From Armillaria gallica (lineage: Eukaryota > Basidiomycota > Agaricomycetes > Agaricales > Physalacriaceae), in NCBI GenBank assembly GCA_037576215.1, contig JBANDB010000003.1, positions 5,270,001 through 5,334,000 on the forward strand: a stretch of 64,000 bases of DNA. The letters are read 5' to 3'. Positions 22,449 to 34,597 of the stretch are shown here, piece after piece; position 1 is the first letter of the stretch, and each line of letters opens with the position of its first letter. Made by a program: the position numbers and the translations under genes. Under the pieces are notes generated by a model. It saw nothing but the letters and a program-made list of their open reading frames with translations, was not told where the DNA came from and did not search any database.

Positions 22449-23120
22449 TTCACAGGCAGGATTACTAACTCTAGAGGACAGTATATCATTTAAGTCTATC
22501 TGCTATTGTACTCTACCATCATTGACATATCTTTATTGTTTTTATGCTAGGATACTTGAGCTGAATACATGTGTATTAGGTTTAGCTCAATACTATTGAG
22601 GTGGACTTTCATTCTTGTTGTTTTCATGAATTTATGTCTCATAACATACATATGGTTAGTAAGAGCCTGTGTAAGCCTGCTTACAACACAGATTATCACA
22701 TGCAATTACCTACTGATATAAACCTGCGGTTCCTATCAAACACACTTTAAAAAAACGGGTGATGGCTTGGCATCCGTTTATAGAGCCGTGAGAAACCAGT
22801 GCCCAGTGGAGAAATCAGTGCCCATCAGTGCCCTTTTCCGTGCTCGCTTCCTCGCCATGTCTCCCCCTTCCACTCCCTTCCCGATGTCTGTGCTCCACCA
22901 TTCCATTCCTGCCCTTCAACATGCATTTACAATGATTCTTTATTACATGCTTGACATCATGTATCATCCTACCATACCATCTGTTGCCATTGCAGTGCAT
23001 TGTCTCAGTTGCTTAGCCAATTACCTCCCAATACATCGTCGTTCTTTGTGTTCCCTTTGTGTTGCCTGTCAATGTACCATGAATTTCATGTCAAAATCTC
23101 GTATGAAATTTTACTGTGCT
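22449..23120. other. Transition from gene-rich DNA to the transposon block
   Basis: A 672-bp stretch after the last host gene. CpG drops and AT rises here. ORFs present (for example from 22767) run into the MITE and show no domain. No terminal repeat could be assigned to this segment. Confidence 0.4.
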
Positions 23121-23128
23121 CCTCCTGT
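23121..23128. repeat. Left target-site duplication of the MITE
   Basis: CCTCCTGT, matching CTTCCTGT at 23753-23760 in 7 of 8 positions. An 8-bp duplication is the hallmark of hAT insertion. Confidence 0.75.
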
Positions 23129-23752
23129 TAGTGATGTGCCAGCCTGGCTTAGGCTCAAAGCCGTGGCTTGGGCTTGGCTTACACTGGCTTGGGCTCATCA
23201 AAACTTCAAGCCCAGCCCAAGCTGTCAGACAGGGCTCGGCTCAGGCTGGCTTGGGCTTAAGCCCTGGCTTTTCAGTAGTGGTAGATATACACCTATTGAA
23301 CAATATAGCACTTATGTTAGTGTAGCTATAGCATTGCTTCAATGTGTAGTAACATACTGGAGACCTGTTGACTTCACTGAGGACAACGTACACCTTCCAA
23401 AGTATCATTATTACATCAGCACGTATGACATCATACTTAGGGTCTATTGCTGAGCCCGCCACTAGCTGTGAAGATACCATAGTAGATTCATAATAAAGGT
23501 GTCTATGACTGAGGATAACTATCATGGCATCCCTACCATGGAGAGTGAGTTGGATAAGTCTGAAATATAGCATTCAAATCCACTTACATGTGCATACAGA
23601 AAGCCTAGGGCTTGTGGCCGGCTTAAGGCTTTGAAAACACCAAGCCAAGCCTTAAGCCCCCAAAAGCCATCATTACAGCCTGGCACGGCTTGGGCTTTTA
23701 CAGGGCTGGCTTGCGGCCAGCCCGGGCTTCAGCCTGAGCTGGCACATCACTA
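23129..23752. mobile_element. hAT-like MITE with 15-bp terminal inverted repeats
   Basis: A 624-bp non-coding element. Its ends are perfect 15-bp inverted repeats, TAGTGATGTGCCAGC at 23129-23143 and the reverse complement at 23738-23752. Eight-bp duplications flank it. The inner flanks are packed with GGCTTGGGCTT-like repeats in opposite orientations on the two sides (about 23150-23275 and 23600-23730), so the whole could fold into a long imperfect hairpin. No transposase is encoded, so it must be moved in trans. TIR sequence type and duplication length point to the hAT superfamily. It lies at the 5' edge of the Helitron relic. Confidence 0.8.
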
Positions 23753-23760
23753 CTTCCTGT
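23753..23760. repeat. Right target-site duplication of the MITE
   Basis: CTTCCTGT, one mismatch from the left copy at 23121-23128. It directly abuts the terminal inverted repeat. Confidence 0.75.
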
Positions 23761-23777
23761 TGATTGACATAGGGACA

Positions 23778-26753
23778 GACCACTTTCTCATGCGACCAAT
23801 GCTGCACTCCGTTTAATTCAAGAGCAGTCCAGCGTGCATGAGAACGTTGGGGTGCATTATAATGTCTTTGATGCCCTCGCTAGGTATGAACACTGTTACC
23901 TTTGTATCTGCCTTCATTGAATTCTCATCAGTGATCAAAGCCAAGATTGCATGGACAATGCTCACAGAAATACATCTTGCACCAGTTGTAGAAACAGGTC
24001 TCATGAAAATCACATTGATAACGACAATTCATGTCGTCGAACAGCATTGGCAGCCCCTCAGCCAGGACATTAGTGAGATAGAGTTGCGATTTTGAATGGC
24101 TCTGCAATACGTTACAGTGAACTGAAATGGAGCAGGACATGCAAGTACTGTGGCCTCAAGGTGCACTCTCCCATCTTTCTGCAGACCTTTCATTTACGCT
24201 GTCCCCGCCCCCACCGGTTCCAGGTTCTGACTAATGAGCGTACTCATAACAAATGTTTTGTGTGTGATCCCCATGGTTCTCATGTATTACCGCCACTTCC
24301 ATCATATCCTGAAGAGTGGAAAGTTTTTCTCCACAACCAGAGCCTTGGTTCCAACTTGCGACGATTCAATAACTTACTCTCACTCACTGCTCTGGGTGTT
24401 CACAATGGTGACTTCATGCATTTCAAAGCTGGGATCACTGCTGTGACACTAAAGGGTGGCCGTACTTATCACCGACTCATTCTTGTGTATGAAGGTGAAC
24501 ATGCCATCTGATGGTTTCTTCATGAGCCAGGGACATTGTACATCAAAGGAGAGGAGCATTCTATTCCCAGGGAATGGATTGCCATGGCACTGATTGGTCT
24601 TGAAAGGGTGAATCCATTTATCAAAGAATTGGAGAATTTGCGCACCCAGGATGACAAGGAAATGGCACTGCATATCGCTGAACCAGCTTCTATAGTTGGG
24701 CAGGATGTTGCAGCAGTGATCTCACTCTCTCCCAATGCACCTCCAAGCAGAAGAACTATAGTCATCAAACGTGTTGGTGAGACTCACCATTGCTTCCTCG
24801 ATCTCCTCTCTCCTTATGTAGAACCACTGCATTACATACTGCTTCTCCCCTATGGCACTCTTGGATGGTTGCCACAACGGCTCGCTGCTGATGGACAACG
24901 ATTTACTCAGACATGGTGGTATCAAACCCGTTTCTTTGGTAATGCAGAACAAATGTCTTTGTTTTTGAAGCTTATGGGTATGTTATCTCACTCCTGTGTC
25001 ATTCAACATGCTTATGCTTCATATGCACAGGTAAGTACTTGGTTGACACATGGAGCTCAATCAAAGAGTCCAAACTCACCTATATATATACAAATCAGCA
25101 TGAGCCTGATAGTGATGACGAGGAGTATATTGGAACTGGAGATGAAGAACCTACAAATGATGTCTGCCTACCATTGACCTTCATACATTCACCTGCATGG
25201 TCAGCTGCAAATGTTGCAGACTGTCTTGCTCTACAGAAAGCATACAGCAGTCCAACACTTTTCATTACTTTCACAATGAATCCAAATTGGCCAGAGATCA
25301 CTTCCCAGCTTCTTCCTGGACAGAATGCTGCAGACCATTCTGATATTGTGGTTCATGTATTTCATCAAAAGCTCGTTGCCTTTGAGAAAGAGCTCGTTGA
25401 GATTCTCAGTCCACTAGACTACACCATTTGCATCACTGAATTTCAAAAACGCGGTTTTCCACATGGTCACATTGCTGCAAAACTGAAGGATGTGCTATGG
25501 ACAGTGGCAGAGATTGACCAATTCCTGTCTGCGGAGCTTCCCCAAACAGACGGTCATCTTCGAGATGCAGTGAAAAAACATATGACTCATCAGCACAATC
25601 CACAGAAGGAATATCATCACTGTGGCTGGTCGTGATCATCTCCAAAGTGCCAGTATAATTTCCCTCAAGGTGTCAAAATGGAGTCATCATTCACCGAAAG
25701 AGGTAAGAGGCTAATCAAGAGACATGTCATCTATAGGCTCACCACATCAATAGGCTATTTTGAACCATGGTGACGACTCCCAGAAGACACCTTCATTGTG
25801 ACACATGTTCTGTATTTCATTGTCAAATTTGACTGTCATATCAATTTTGAATATTCAGCGTCTGTCGCACTCTTTCAATATTTATTCAAGTATTTCTTCA
25901 AAGGATCAGATGAAGTCAACTGGAGCATCTCTAGGGTTGATACCGACCACTCGCAGCCACTAGCGACATCATCATGATGACCACCTATTGATCAGATACG
26001 AGATTACGAACGTGGTCATTATCTCACTGCAACGGAGGCCACATACAGATTAGCTGCCTATCACATTACCAGAAAACACCCTTCTGTAAAACACCTTCCC
26101 ATACATCTACAGGGTCACCAACATGGACAGATAAAGCGGTCCAATGACTCGCAGTCAGATGGTACACTGCTGGAGCAATACATGAATAGACCCCATCATG
26201 AACAGCTTGATACTTTGACGTACACAGAATTTGGAGCACAATGCTACATGGTCAATCATGACTCTTCAAAGCCTCTAGGTCCCAAGACATTTTAGAAATT
26301 CATTGCCATGGCTGACCTCAGCAACACATCCATACTTATGAGGATGGGCACATCACAGTCAGCTGGATACAGGTGGTTTATCCACATCACGGTGATGTGT
26401 TCTATCTTCATCTTCTCCTTCTCCATCATCTTGCTTCATCATGGATTGACATTCATACTGTCGATGGGACTATTTATAACACCCATCAAGACACAGCTTG
26501 GATGCTTGGTCTGCTTGAAGATGCAAATAAAGGCATGCTTGCTTTTCAAGAAATGATTTCCTATGCTGTCTTTCCCATGCAGCTGCACTGGCTCTTTTGT
26601 GTTCTTGCTGTGGAGGGTGATGCATGCACAACTCTGATATGGGAGCAATATGAGAACAGGATGTCCAAAGATATCAAGGACAATCTCACCACAAAAAATG
26701 TCGAAACAGCATATATAAATACAAGGCTTTGTAGCATATATTTAGTGATCTAA
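23778..26753 (+). pseudogene. Helitron Rep (HUH endonuclease) half, broken
   Basis: The N-terminal replication-initiator half of a Helitron Rep-helicase. Recognisable blocks in order: a Cys/His-rich N terminus (CKYCGLKV near 24140); FNNLLSLTALGVHNGDF (about 24365-24420); GRTYHRL; the core PTLFITFTMNPNWPEI (about 25250-25300); the HUH motif in FQKRGFPHGHI (about 25443-25475); the catalytic-tyrosine block LFKYFFKGSDEVNW (about 25880-25925); a YRLAAYHITRKHPSVKHLP block; and LTYTEFG. Stops interrupt the frame at 24509, 25633, 25771, 25975, 25978 and 26293. Five of these are TGA, at places where arginine would fit. A further frame change lies near 26370. A GTAAGT donor near 25031 suggests at least one intron. 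The helicase half resumes about 8 kb downstream, so the element was split by insertion. Confidence 0.82.
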
Positions 26754-27061
26754 GAATTTGCATACCTTGTAATACATGGTAATATCCCGCAATTATTGTC
26801 ATACTTTCTGTAGGCTTATCATCTGTACTGAGAATTGACAAATATTATAGAACATTGTAATAGACAGGAAATATTACTGGCTTTTAGCAACCAATGTATG
26901 AAATTTTGCACCATCATAAGGGTACCAGACCATCGTGCTGGTGATGTCAGTTTTCAGAGCTGAGTTCTGAAAGGTGATGTATGTATTAGGTAACCTAGTT
27001 CTTGTTCATGTTCGCACTGGGAATAACCACTTATTATCAATATAAACAAATGTCAGAGATA
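26754..27061. other. Junction between Helitron Rep half and Plavaka relic
   Basis: A 308-bp AT-rich stretch without coding potential. The left end of the inserted unit should lie here or in the last Rep codons. No inverted-repeat partner was found by eye in 33920-34600. Confidence 0.35.
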
Positions 27062-30000
27062 CTAAAGATGGCTGTAACCAAGATAGTCTTCTTCATCTTT
27101 ACCACCCTCATTATTGTTCTCATCATGCTGTCCATCTAACTCTTCCTCAGCACAATCCAGATCCTCTTCTAGTAGTTCCAAGTCCTCTGAGTCGTCATCA
27201 GGAAAGGCATCTGACACCTCTGTCTCCCATCCATCATCCAATTCCTCATCACTCTCCACTGTATCATCCTCCATGACCACACTAATTTTGGAGTCATCAG
27301 ACTCGGCAGCAGCTGGTTCCTCATTACCATCAATCTCTGACTCAGAACTGCTCTCCTCATTCGAGGACAATATGCTGGAAGAGGAAACCAAAGAAACACC
27401 AAAAGCCTTACAGATATCCTCATGCAACACTTCAGTTGCCTCCCATGTGTTCTTGTGTCCAACACCAAGCCTGCAGTATCAGAAGATCATGTCACAGTCC
27501 ACACACCTGCAAACTGAGAGTCAATGGTTTGCTTTTATGACCTTGATAACACTTACATATCCACAGAATACCGTTCATAATCTTCATCGTGCTCAGAAGG
27601 TCGGTGTGCAATAGACAGTGGAAGGAAATCCAGAGTTCTTCCAAGCTTGTACACTGGCAGGAGATGCACAGCACAAATGACATTGTTTGGATCTAGGAAC
27701 CCAAATGCCTTTGGACTGCTGCTATCAACAAAACCAACCCAGTGTGGACACTTCACTTTGAAACTGGATTTGTGTTTTGTATCCACACCATACCAGCGCA
27801 CCCAGAGGAAGTTGACATGGAAAGGCTTCATAAGGCTGGTATTGCTGCTTGGATCATTGTAGTGCACATCAGCATGGAAAATCCCAATGATTTGAGCATA
27901 CCAATAAGGATGTGTACGTTTGGAATCATTATTGTTAGTGAGAACAATAATATCAGACCACATGCGAGGATTGATTGAGTCTTGATCCCGGCGAACATTG
28001 TAAGTTGTGTAGTTCACTCGAATAACTTTATGGTGGAATATGCGATCATTGATAATAACCAGTTGCCGACGCTGCTCAGAAGTGATATCATCATCTGGCA
28101 AGACCTCATTGCTGAGCAAACAGTGTAGAATATGGTCTTTTAACTTTGGTATAAAGTCCTGGAGGAAAAGCAGATGAACAACACAGATTATAGGTGAATA
28201 AAGAGCCTCACAATTATAGCAACATTGCTGGTATTCTCTGCCAGCCAAGCATGAAGATCCAGAGGGTAGCACTTTGAAATTGACATCTGATAGTGATCTG
28301 AGGGATTCCCTAATGGAAGGGGATCCTTCTCATCAGTGTGTAACTCAGGTCAGCTTTGCTTGACCTTTTTTTGGGACATATGGCATGCATGAATACGTCG
28401 AAGAAGCCGCTGGCGATGCTCCAGCTTTACAATTTGATGAACATGATCTCACTTGTTAGTTCTTGAAAAGAAGAGTTTGACACGATGATGCTCCTGCTCG
28501 CCCTAGTAGAAAAGATAAGTCTGACAAGATAACAATTGAACGATAAAAGAAAAGTCTTATGATTTGAGTACTGTATGAGTCAGTGGTCCCAAACAGTAAG
28601 ATGGTCCTAAAATAGTCCCCAAGAGAGTGGAACTTGTATGTGAAGAGGTTGAAGCCTTTGCATCCTTTCTGAAGACTGGTTGTTGCTGGGTTTGATGGTA
28701 CTGATGATTTGGAGTTCTTCTTTGTGGTATTAGCATTGCGACAAACACGTGATGCCATTTCAGCTGGTGTCTCCTTCGTTGTGAATTTTGGGCAGATATG
28801 CTTCGAAAAATGTCGAAGTTGCTGGCCCAGAGAGATTGTAATAGAGTCAAATACTCAGAGACTTGATTCTGTATGCATCCTGCTCTTAGTGAAGGCATGC
28901 CATACTGAAAAGTCAAATAGTGTATCCATTATGATTTTCTCCTCGGCATGGTGTTCATCAGGTAAGATCCCATCAAATGCTGCCAGCGAGCACTGAGGAT
29001 AATCATGGACATAAGTCTTCCTACTGTGAAAAAAAGGTGCAATATAGTTACAAACCTGCAACATGTCTTCATAATCCCTAGCTGCAACCTTCTTTTGACC
29101 AGAGACATCGTTACTAAACTTCTGGATTGTTGAGCAACCAAACATGGGGAATGAGTGATATCTGGTGGATCATGTCATCAAAAGATGCATATCAAATGCC
29201 ACACATACCTTCTATTAAGCTTCTGTACCATGCAAGGACCGACAGCATAGCAGATCTGAACAAGATGAGTAAACAATAATTTCCATCTGCCGCTTTCGCC
29301 TTTATGCATCAAATCTGGTACAAATAGCTGATAGAAGTTGAAACCCTGGGGTAAAAGTGCTTCCGAGAATGCATTCTATAGTAAACTTCAGCAATGATAG
29401 AAGGGAAGAGTGACAATTTGCTTACTCGAATCAGTGTGAGTGATTCAGGGAATATTACTTTCTCGACATGTGTTCCAGCAACAGGATAGCCTCTAGTGAA
29501 AATCCATTTGCATGTCATTTCAACATCCTGCTGTCAGTGCTCTGAATCCACCCGAGCCTTCCTCTCATGGCGATTCTTATCAGTCTTGGTTCCAAGCTCT
29601 GATACCCTCTCTTTCTTGACAAGACAACGTGGACAGAGACACCGACCAAGTGCCTTGATACTCGCTAGCAAAGCTCTTACTCAAGATTAGCACATGGTAG
29701 CTTGATGTATAAGAAGAAGCTCACTTTTCTGGGTAGTCAGCAGAGTATGCAAAGAACCGAGGATAGACTCGCTGACTAATGCCATCTGCACACTCAATAA
29801 CAACTCCATGCTTATATGCGTGCATGAACTCCTCATCCAAAAGTAATGACCACATCTTTTGCATAAGGTCACGCTTAAGAAAGGTGATCACCTCGTTTGG
29901 AGCTGGCTTTCCATATATCGTCATGTAAACATCCTGTATATTGTCAGGTAGCTATTGAACCAGTTAGATATTGAGATAAAGAGGAGTTGAAAGGCAGGCT

Positions 30001-31635
30001 CACCACTGGAAAGTATGCTAGGTGATGATTACCAAAAGATGAAGGGATAGCTCACTTGTACTTCAACATTAAGCCTAGCCTCACATATGCTGGCCATAGT
30101 GACGCTGTGCCAAAATTGGCTAGATGGGTCGAATCTGAATACAGCATCATTGGCGCCACCACTGTATCCAAGGTACACCCAGGCTCAGGGATAATCAAGT
30201 CTTCCATGTCAAGGAAAACATCGGATGTGTATGCTTCCCCATAGACTCGCTCACTTACACTGTCAGGTCTCTCCCACATTTGAGCAAATCCTTTGAGATG
30301 AAAGTCCAGTGCCGAAGGATCCTGGAATGCTGTTGTGACAATATCAAGCAGCAATCAATGCCAGACACCCAGAATGTCAAGAGACAGTGCTTCATCTTCG
30401 GAAGGATAACAGACACCAGTTTGCGGCAGCTTAAGGATTACTGTATCCTCACACCATCCATCAGCCTCAAGGAACGGCAGAGCAGTCTTGTCAAGATGCT
30501 TTGCCTCACTGTTTGCATTGAATTTTTCAAGATCCGAGGCTATGAAGTCAGGGGCAAGGATAACCTCATGGACAAGCCGGTCCAAATCTGCCAAGGTTTT
30601 CATAGTACTGGAATAAAACCAGGTCATGAGACAGCAAATAGAGGCATTGAGAAATGGTGTGGACCAGGGAGAGTCATTGGCAGAAGGGGTATTGGACTGA
30701 AATGAAGGAGCTGAAGACATATGTTGGCCATATACACTCAGAGGTGCCATAGCTGTTGAGGGATCACTGGCAATGGCAAATGTAGGTGCATCGCAAAGAT
30801 GATCAAGCATCTTTGACTCTTCTGGATCATGAGACGGTAAGCTCTTGTACTGGCGATAGAGCCCAAACTCGTTTGGCACTGTATTCACAACAGGTAGAGC
30901 TTTCACCTCTCACTCTGGCTCCGTATCTGAGGATGTTGGATCAGTGAATTCAGGATTTGGAGGCGGTATATGCCAATGACGAGGTAGTGGAGTTGGTGGC
31001 TTGAGTTCAGAGTATTGGAACATACGTGCTGTCTCATTTGCAGAAGGGAGATAGTTATAAAGTCATTTGGGAATCATATGAATATGGTGACTTCTTTGCA
31101 GTAATGGTGGATCAATGTCATCCATAGGGACATCAACTTCCGTAGATACTTCATCAGTAACAGAGTTGATGGCTAGGTCAATAAAAGGGGTTTTCGTATT
31201 GATGAGGAGGTTCCAAGGGTCAAGTTCGCCATCCATATCATGGGATACAGTGTCTATAGTTTGATTGTCAGTCAAATCCACTGTCACATCAGGTAGGTTG
31301 ATAGAAGGAGTCAGAGAGTGTTGATGAGAACTTTCTGATATCTAACACTCTATTAGTATGCCGCTTTCAACAAGAAATAGCTCACTCACCATTGAAGAAA
31401 GAATATCACTCTTCGATGAGCCAGGTGCCGAAACATCTTGTTGAGCAGGTGGCCTCATATTTCCCAGTTTCTCAAATCGTTTCCCACCTCCTCTAGTTGA
31501 TTTCCTTAGTCCAGCTGCTCCATCAGCGATAATTCAAGCCCTAGAAGCTCGCTTAGGGCATTGTGCCTTGTGGCCATTGATAGCACATTGATTATTGCTG
31601 AGAATCTTTCTGCAGGAGTGGCAATTGTATGGCAT
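27062..31635 (-). pseudogene. Plavaka-type DNA transposase, decayed
   Basis: A relic of the Plavaka transposase family (CACTA-like, Agaricomycetes). Blocks in coding order: a start with a Cys/His finger (CHSCRKILSNNQCAINGH at 31623-31570); NEFGLYRQY with SHDPEES (about 30870-30810); LDRLVHEVILAPDF (about 30585); FHLKGFAQMW and SDSTHLANFGTASLWP (30300-30090); IECADGISQRVYPRFFAYS (about 29810-29740); KFSNDVSGQKKVAARDYED (about 29120); YKFHSLGDY and FGTTDSYSTQ (28645-28565); RRDQDSINPRMW and an HPYWYAQIIGIFHADVHY block (28000-27860); and GFVDSSSPKAFGFLDP. It ends in a long acidic tail (27430-27062). Several in-frame stops, mostly TGA, break it (for example just after KRASRA, after MIPK and after GVWH). 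Introns are likely but were not all resolved. Confidence 0.8.
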
Positions 31636-31975
31636 ATTGACAAGGAGTAGAATGGCAAGCACGGCAATGGCAAGGATATCCAAAAATTGCATTTATTGAG
31701 TGGGGCTGTAGGTACAAAGTGCAAATCTGTAGTACTGAGTGAGTTGAGAGCTACTTTGATAATTTTGTATAGGGTATTTACCTTCAAATAACACGTTCAA
31801 GAGATACTTTAGACCCTAGAGGGAGAGGGAGAGGTACACATTCCCTGCGAAAGGACAGCTGAGGGAGGATGGAAAGAGAAATGTGACCAAGTGACATTTT
31901 GCGACAGGTCTGTCACAGTACTGATGTGACACATCTGTCATATGTGGTCACGACTCTTACCTTTCTACCATCATC
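31636..31975. promoter_or_regulatory. Divergent spacer between the Plavaka transposase and the DUF6698-like gene
   Basis: A 340-bp spacer between opposite start codons. The last 100 bp carry repeated GTGACA/TGTCAC elements (about 31886-31965) with partial dyad symmetry, possibly transposase or regulator binding sites. This is inference from the repeats alone. Confidence 0.4.
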
Positions 31976-33919
31976 ATGCCCTCCCCTGCTTCTTGTCGTA
32001 TTGCCTCAAGGCTCACCACCAAGACCAGGCCTCCAGCACCACAGAATGGAAACAAACAGCTAGCGACCAGCCCTGCAAAGATGAATCCAAAGGCGAACCC
32101 AAAAGCTCCATCCAAGCCCACTGCCATAAAAACGGTCACCAAAGCAGTGCCAGTACAAACCAAGCACAAGGTCGCTCCCAAGGATCAAGACAACATCAAT
32201 ATTGACCTCAATGATAATAACAACAACGATATTCAGCCTGTGTACCATTGCAGGCAGATGGTAACACTGCCAGAGACCTCAGATATAGAATTTGAGAAGG
32301 GTGAGGAGGGCAGTGAGGAAGAGGATGGTGATGTTGAAGAGCCAGAGCCAGAGCTATGGCAGAAGAGGAAGTGTCGGACTAGGAGGCAAGAACAGCGACC
32401 TGCGCAAAAGAACAAGCGACAGGAGAAGAAGGATAATGACGATGATGATGATAGCACTGATGATGAGGGTAGCAAAAAGTACATCTCATATTGGGTTTTC
32501 TCTGCATATATGCTGATACTGCTCATTCCAGATGCACTGCTATACTGGCAAATGCGCGAAAGCTAGGCTGATTCTACCCTCATGCTGTTCATCTGTGGGT
32601 CGATGCTGAAGATATTATTATGGCTGGTATTGATCATGCTGCAAAGGCTAGCAAGTGAGTCAGCATTGGTCTCTTTTCTCCTGCTAACAGACCTACCAGG
32701 GCTGGCATTGAATCTCACAAATACCCATACAAGACTGCAAATGAAAAAGCATTCAGTATCCTTTGTGAACTTTGGGAACACGAAACCACCTTTGAAGAGG
32801 CATTCAACCAGTTTGAAACACGTCAAAAAGGTGTTCAGGCTGTAATCCAAGAGATATGCAATCTTCTCTTCCAGTTACAGTACTCATGTAGTCATGCCTT
32901 TCTAGATGCAGCTTGGTGCTGGAGAAGGTCGCACATCTGACACAAACAAGGTTTGGACAAAAATTCTGGACCTTATGCTTGAAGATTGACGATATGATGC
33001 CATTACCAAATTGGTTCCAGGGTCAAAATTTGACCAAGGATTCAACCACATCGATACAGGGCGACTTTTGTGCCCTCAGCGGTACCTCAGCTATTTTAAC
33101 AAAGACACAGAGTAGGCTCTATTTGAACTTGTCTATGTTACAGTGCTGAATTCGCTTATTTTCAGAATTCTGATGGATATGGCCAATGGGGTCATCAAGG
33201 TTATTGCATCTGACTGGCCTTCCTTCCTTTACTGCCAAGAAGAACATGTCAAAGATGACGCAGAAGCTGGTCTCATGAAGGGCTATTTACTCCTATGGGT
33301 GCACAAAGCTCTGTCGTCTCTTTTCCATAACATAAACTAAGGCTTTTAGGTTTTTCTCCATATATTTGTGAAAAATGGTGACCCGCTCAAGCAAGGTGGA
33401 CCTAAGCAACAAGGAATTGCCAAAATCAATGGCATGCAAAAAGTAACTGGGTGTCATCTTGCATATGCCGCTTGCCAGGTCAGTAGCTGTTCTTATAAGG
33501 ATATGAATATGTTACCTCTTCTTTGTAGGCATGTTATGCGTTGTCTTTAAAAGACACCTGGTCAATTTCTGATGGCACTGTTCGCATGGATGTGTTCTAT
33601 GATGCTGTTGTTGATCTTTTCGAGAAGTACCCAGAAGATGAGTGGACGGTTGAGACACTAAAGTGGTGGAATGAGTATGTTTCCCTCACAACCCCGCTAT
33701 TAACATCTGATCTGCAGCAGACAGATTTTTGGTGATCCTGAGGGTTTCCCAGAGGATGTCGATGACTGGACCAACATTCACTCACCTGAAAGCTCAGTTC
33801 AAACTGTAGCTGATGCACAGGAAGCCCATGCTAAGGCCCGTGCAGAAGCAGCTGCTACTGTGGCAGCTCTGGCTATTGACAAGGATGCTGCTGGTAATGA
33901 AGAAGCTGAGGAAACGTGA
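31976..33919 (+). pseudogene. DUF6698-like protein gene, probably decayed
   Basis: The first 170 codons are open: a low-complexity basic N terminus, then an acidic stretch and a basic KR-rich stretch. Downstream, short frames joined by likely introns give blocks that recall the Agaricomycete DUF6698 family: LWVDAEDIIMAGIDHAAK (about 32595-32650), KFDQGFNHIDTGRLLCP (about 33025-33075), SDWPSFLYC (about 33211), then LKDTWSISDGTVRMDVFYDAVVDLF split as usual before WTVETLKWWNEQIFGD (last part across an intron at about 33677-33718). Frame changes and stops between blocks suggest decay, although unresolved introns could explain some. Function of the family is unknown. It is divergent from the Plavaka transposase and lies within the same inserted segment. 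Confidence 0.6.
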
Positions 33920-34597
33920 TACATCTCATGTCTGAATTACTTTGTATGTGTTTCTCTACTGGTCTACGTTTGCACTGACTAGTCATTGAAGCTGCAACTG
34001 TTGGACTTGGATCTCATGCTGCTTTTATGCCTATACAATTTTTGATGCCCTTGATGTTTGATGTTGCTTCTTGATGCTTCCACGGCTCCTGATCAATTCT
34101 TCCTGCTTCGAATTCTTGTGCTCTGCCTGGTGATTCTATCTCAGACTGTTCTCCAATAGATGTCTCGTTATTATTGTAGTTGCTTCTTTACTACTTCCCC
34201 CTGCTATAATAGATCAAGAAATTGCTAATACATTCCGACCAACTGTAAGGTGCCAATGTCTATATTAAGTCAAGAATCATGGATGATTGATGTAATAGAA
34301 TACGACACATACCTATATACTTGTGAACGTGCAAATGACTTATGATTCAGCCAATGTTTACAAGAGCTCATATGTGATTATAATGGTTTAGAGTAGTTAT
34401 GAAGACATGTTAAGCTCTTATGCATAAATAGACCTTACATCAAGAGGGCTCGTTGTTTTTGCTAATTCTTGTAAGCCTTTTAAGCCATCACTTCGATCTC
34501 ATTGCTTTGTAAGCTATCACTCAAGTATATACAATCACCTGAGGTTAGTGCACTTTTTGTGGTGCTGCTATGAACCAGCCCATCACTGTTATCTACC
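33920..34597. other. AT-rich non-coding segment before the Helitron helicase
   Basis: No coding sequence is recognised. The right end of the inserted Plavaka/DUF6698 unit should fall here, since helicase reading resumes near 34598. No convincing terminal inverted repeat was found by eye. Confidence 0.35.

Noticed and set aside
22767..23453. 228-codon plus-strand ORF
   Set aside because: Its second half runs through the MITE, where the protein text is only translated GGCTTGGGCTT repeats; a chance ORF.
27114..27614. Ser-rich plus-strand ORF
   Set aside because: It is the antisense of the acidic C-terminal tail of the Plavaka transposase.
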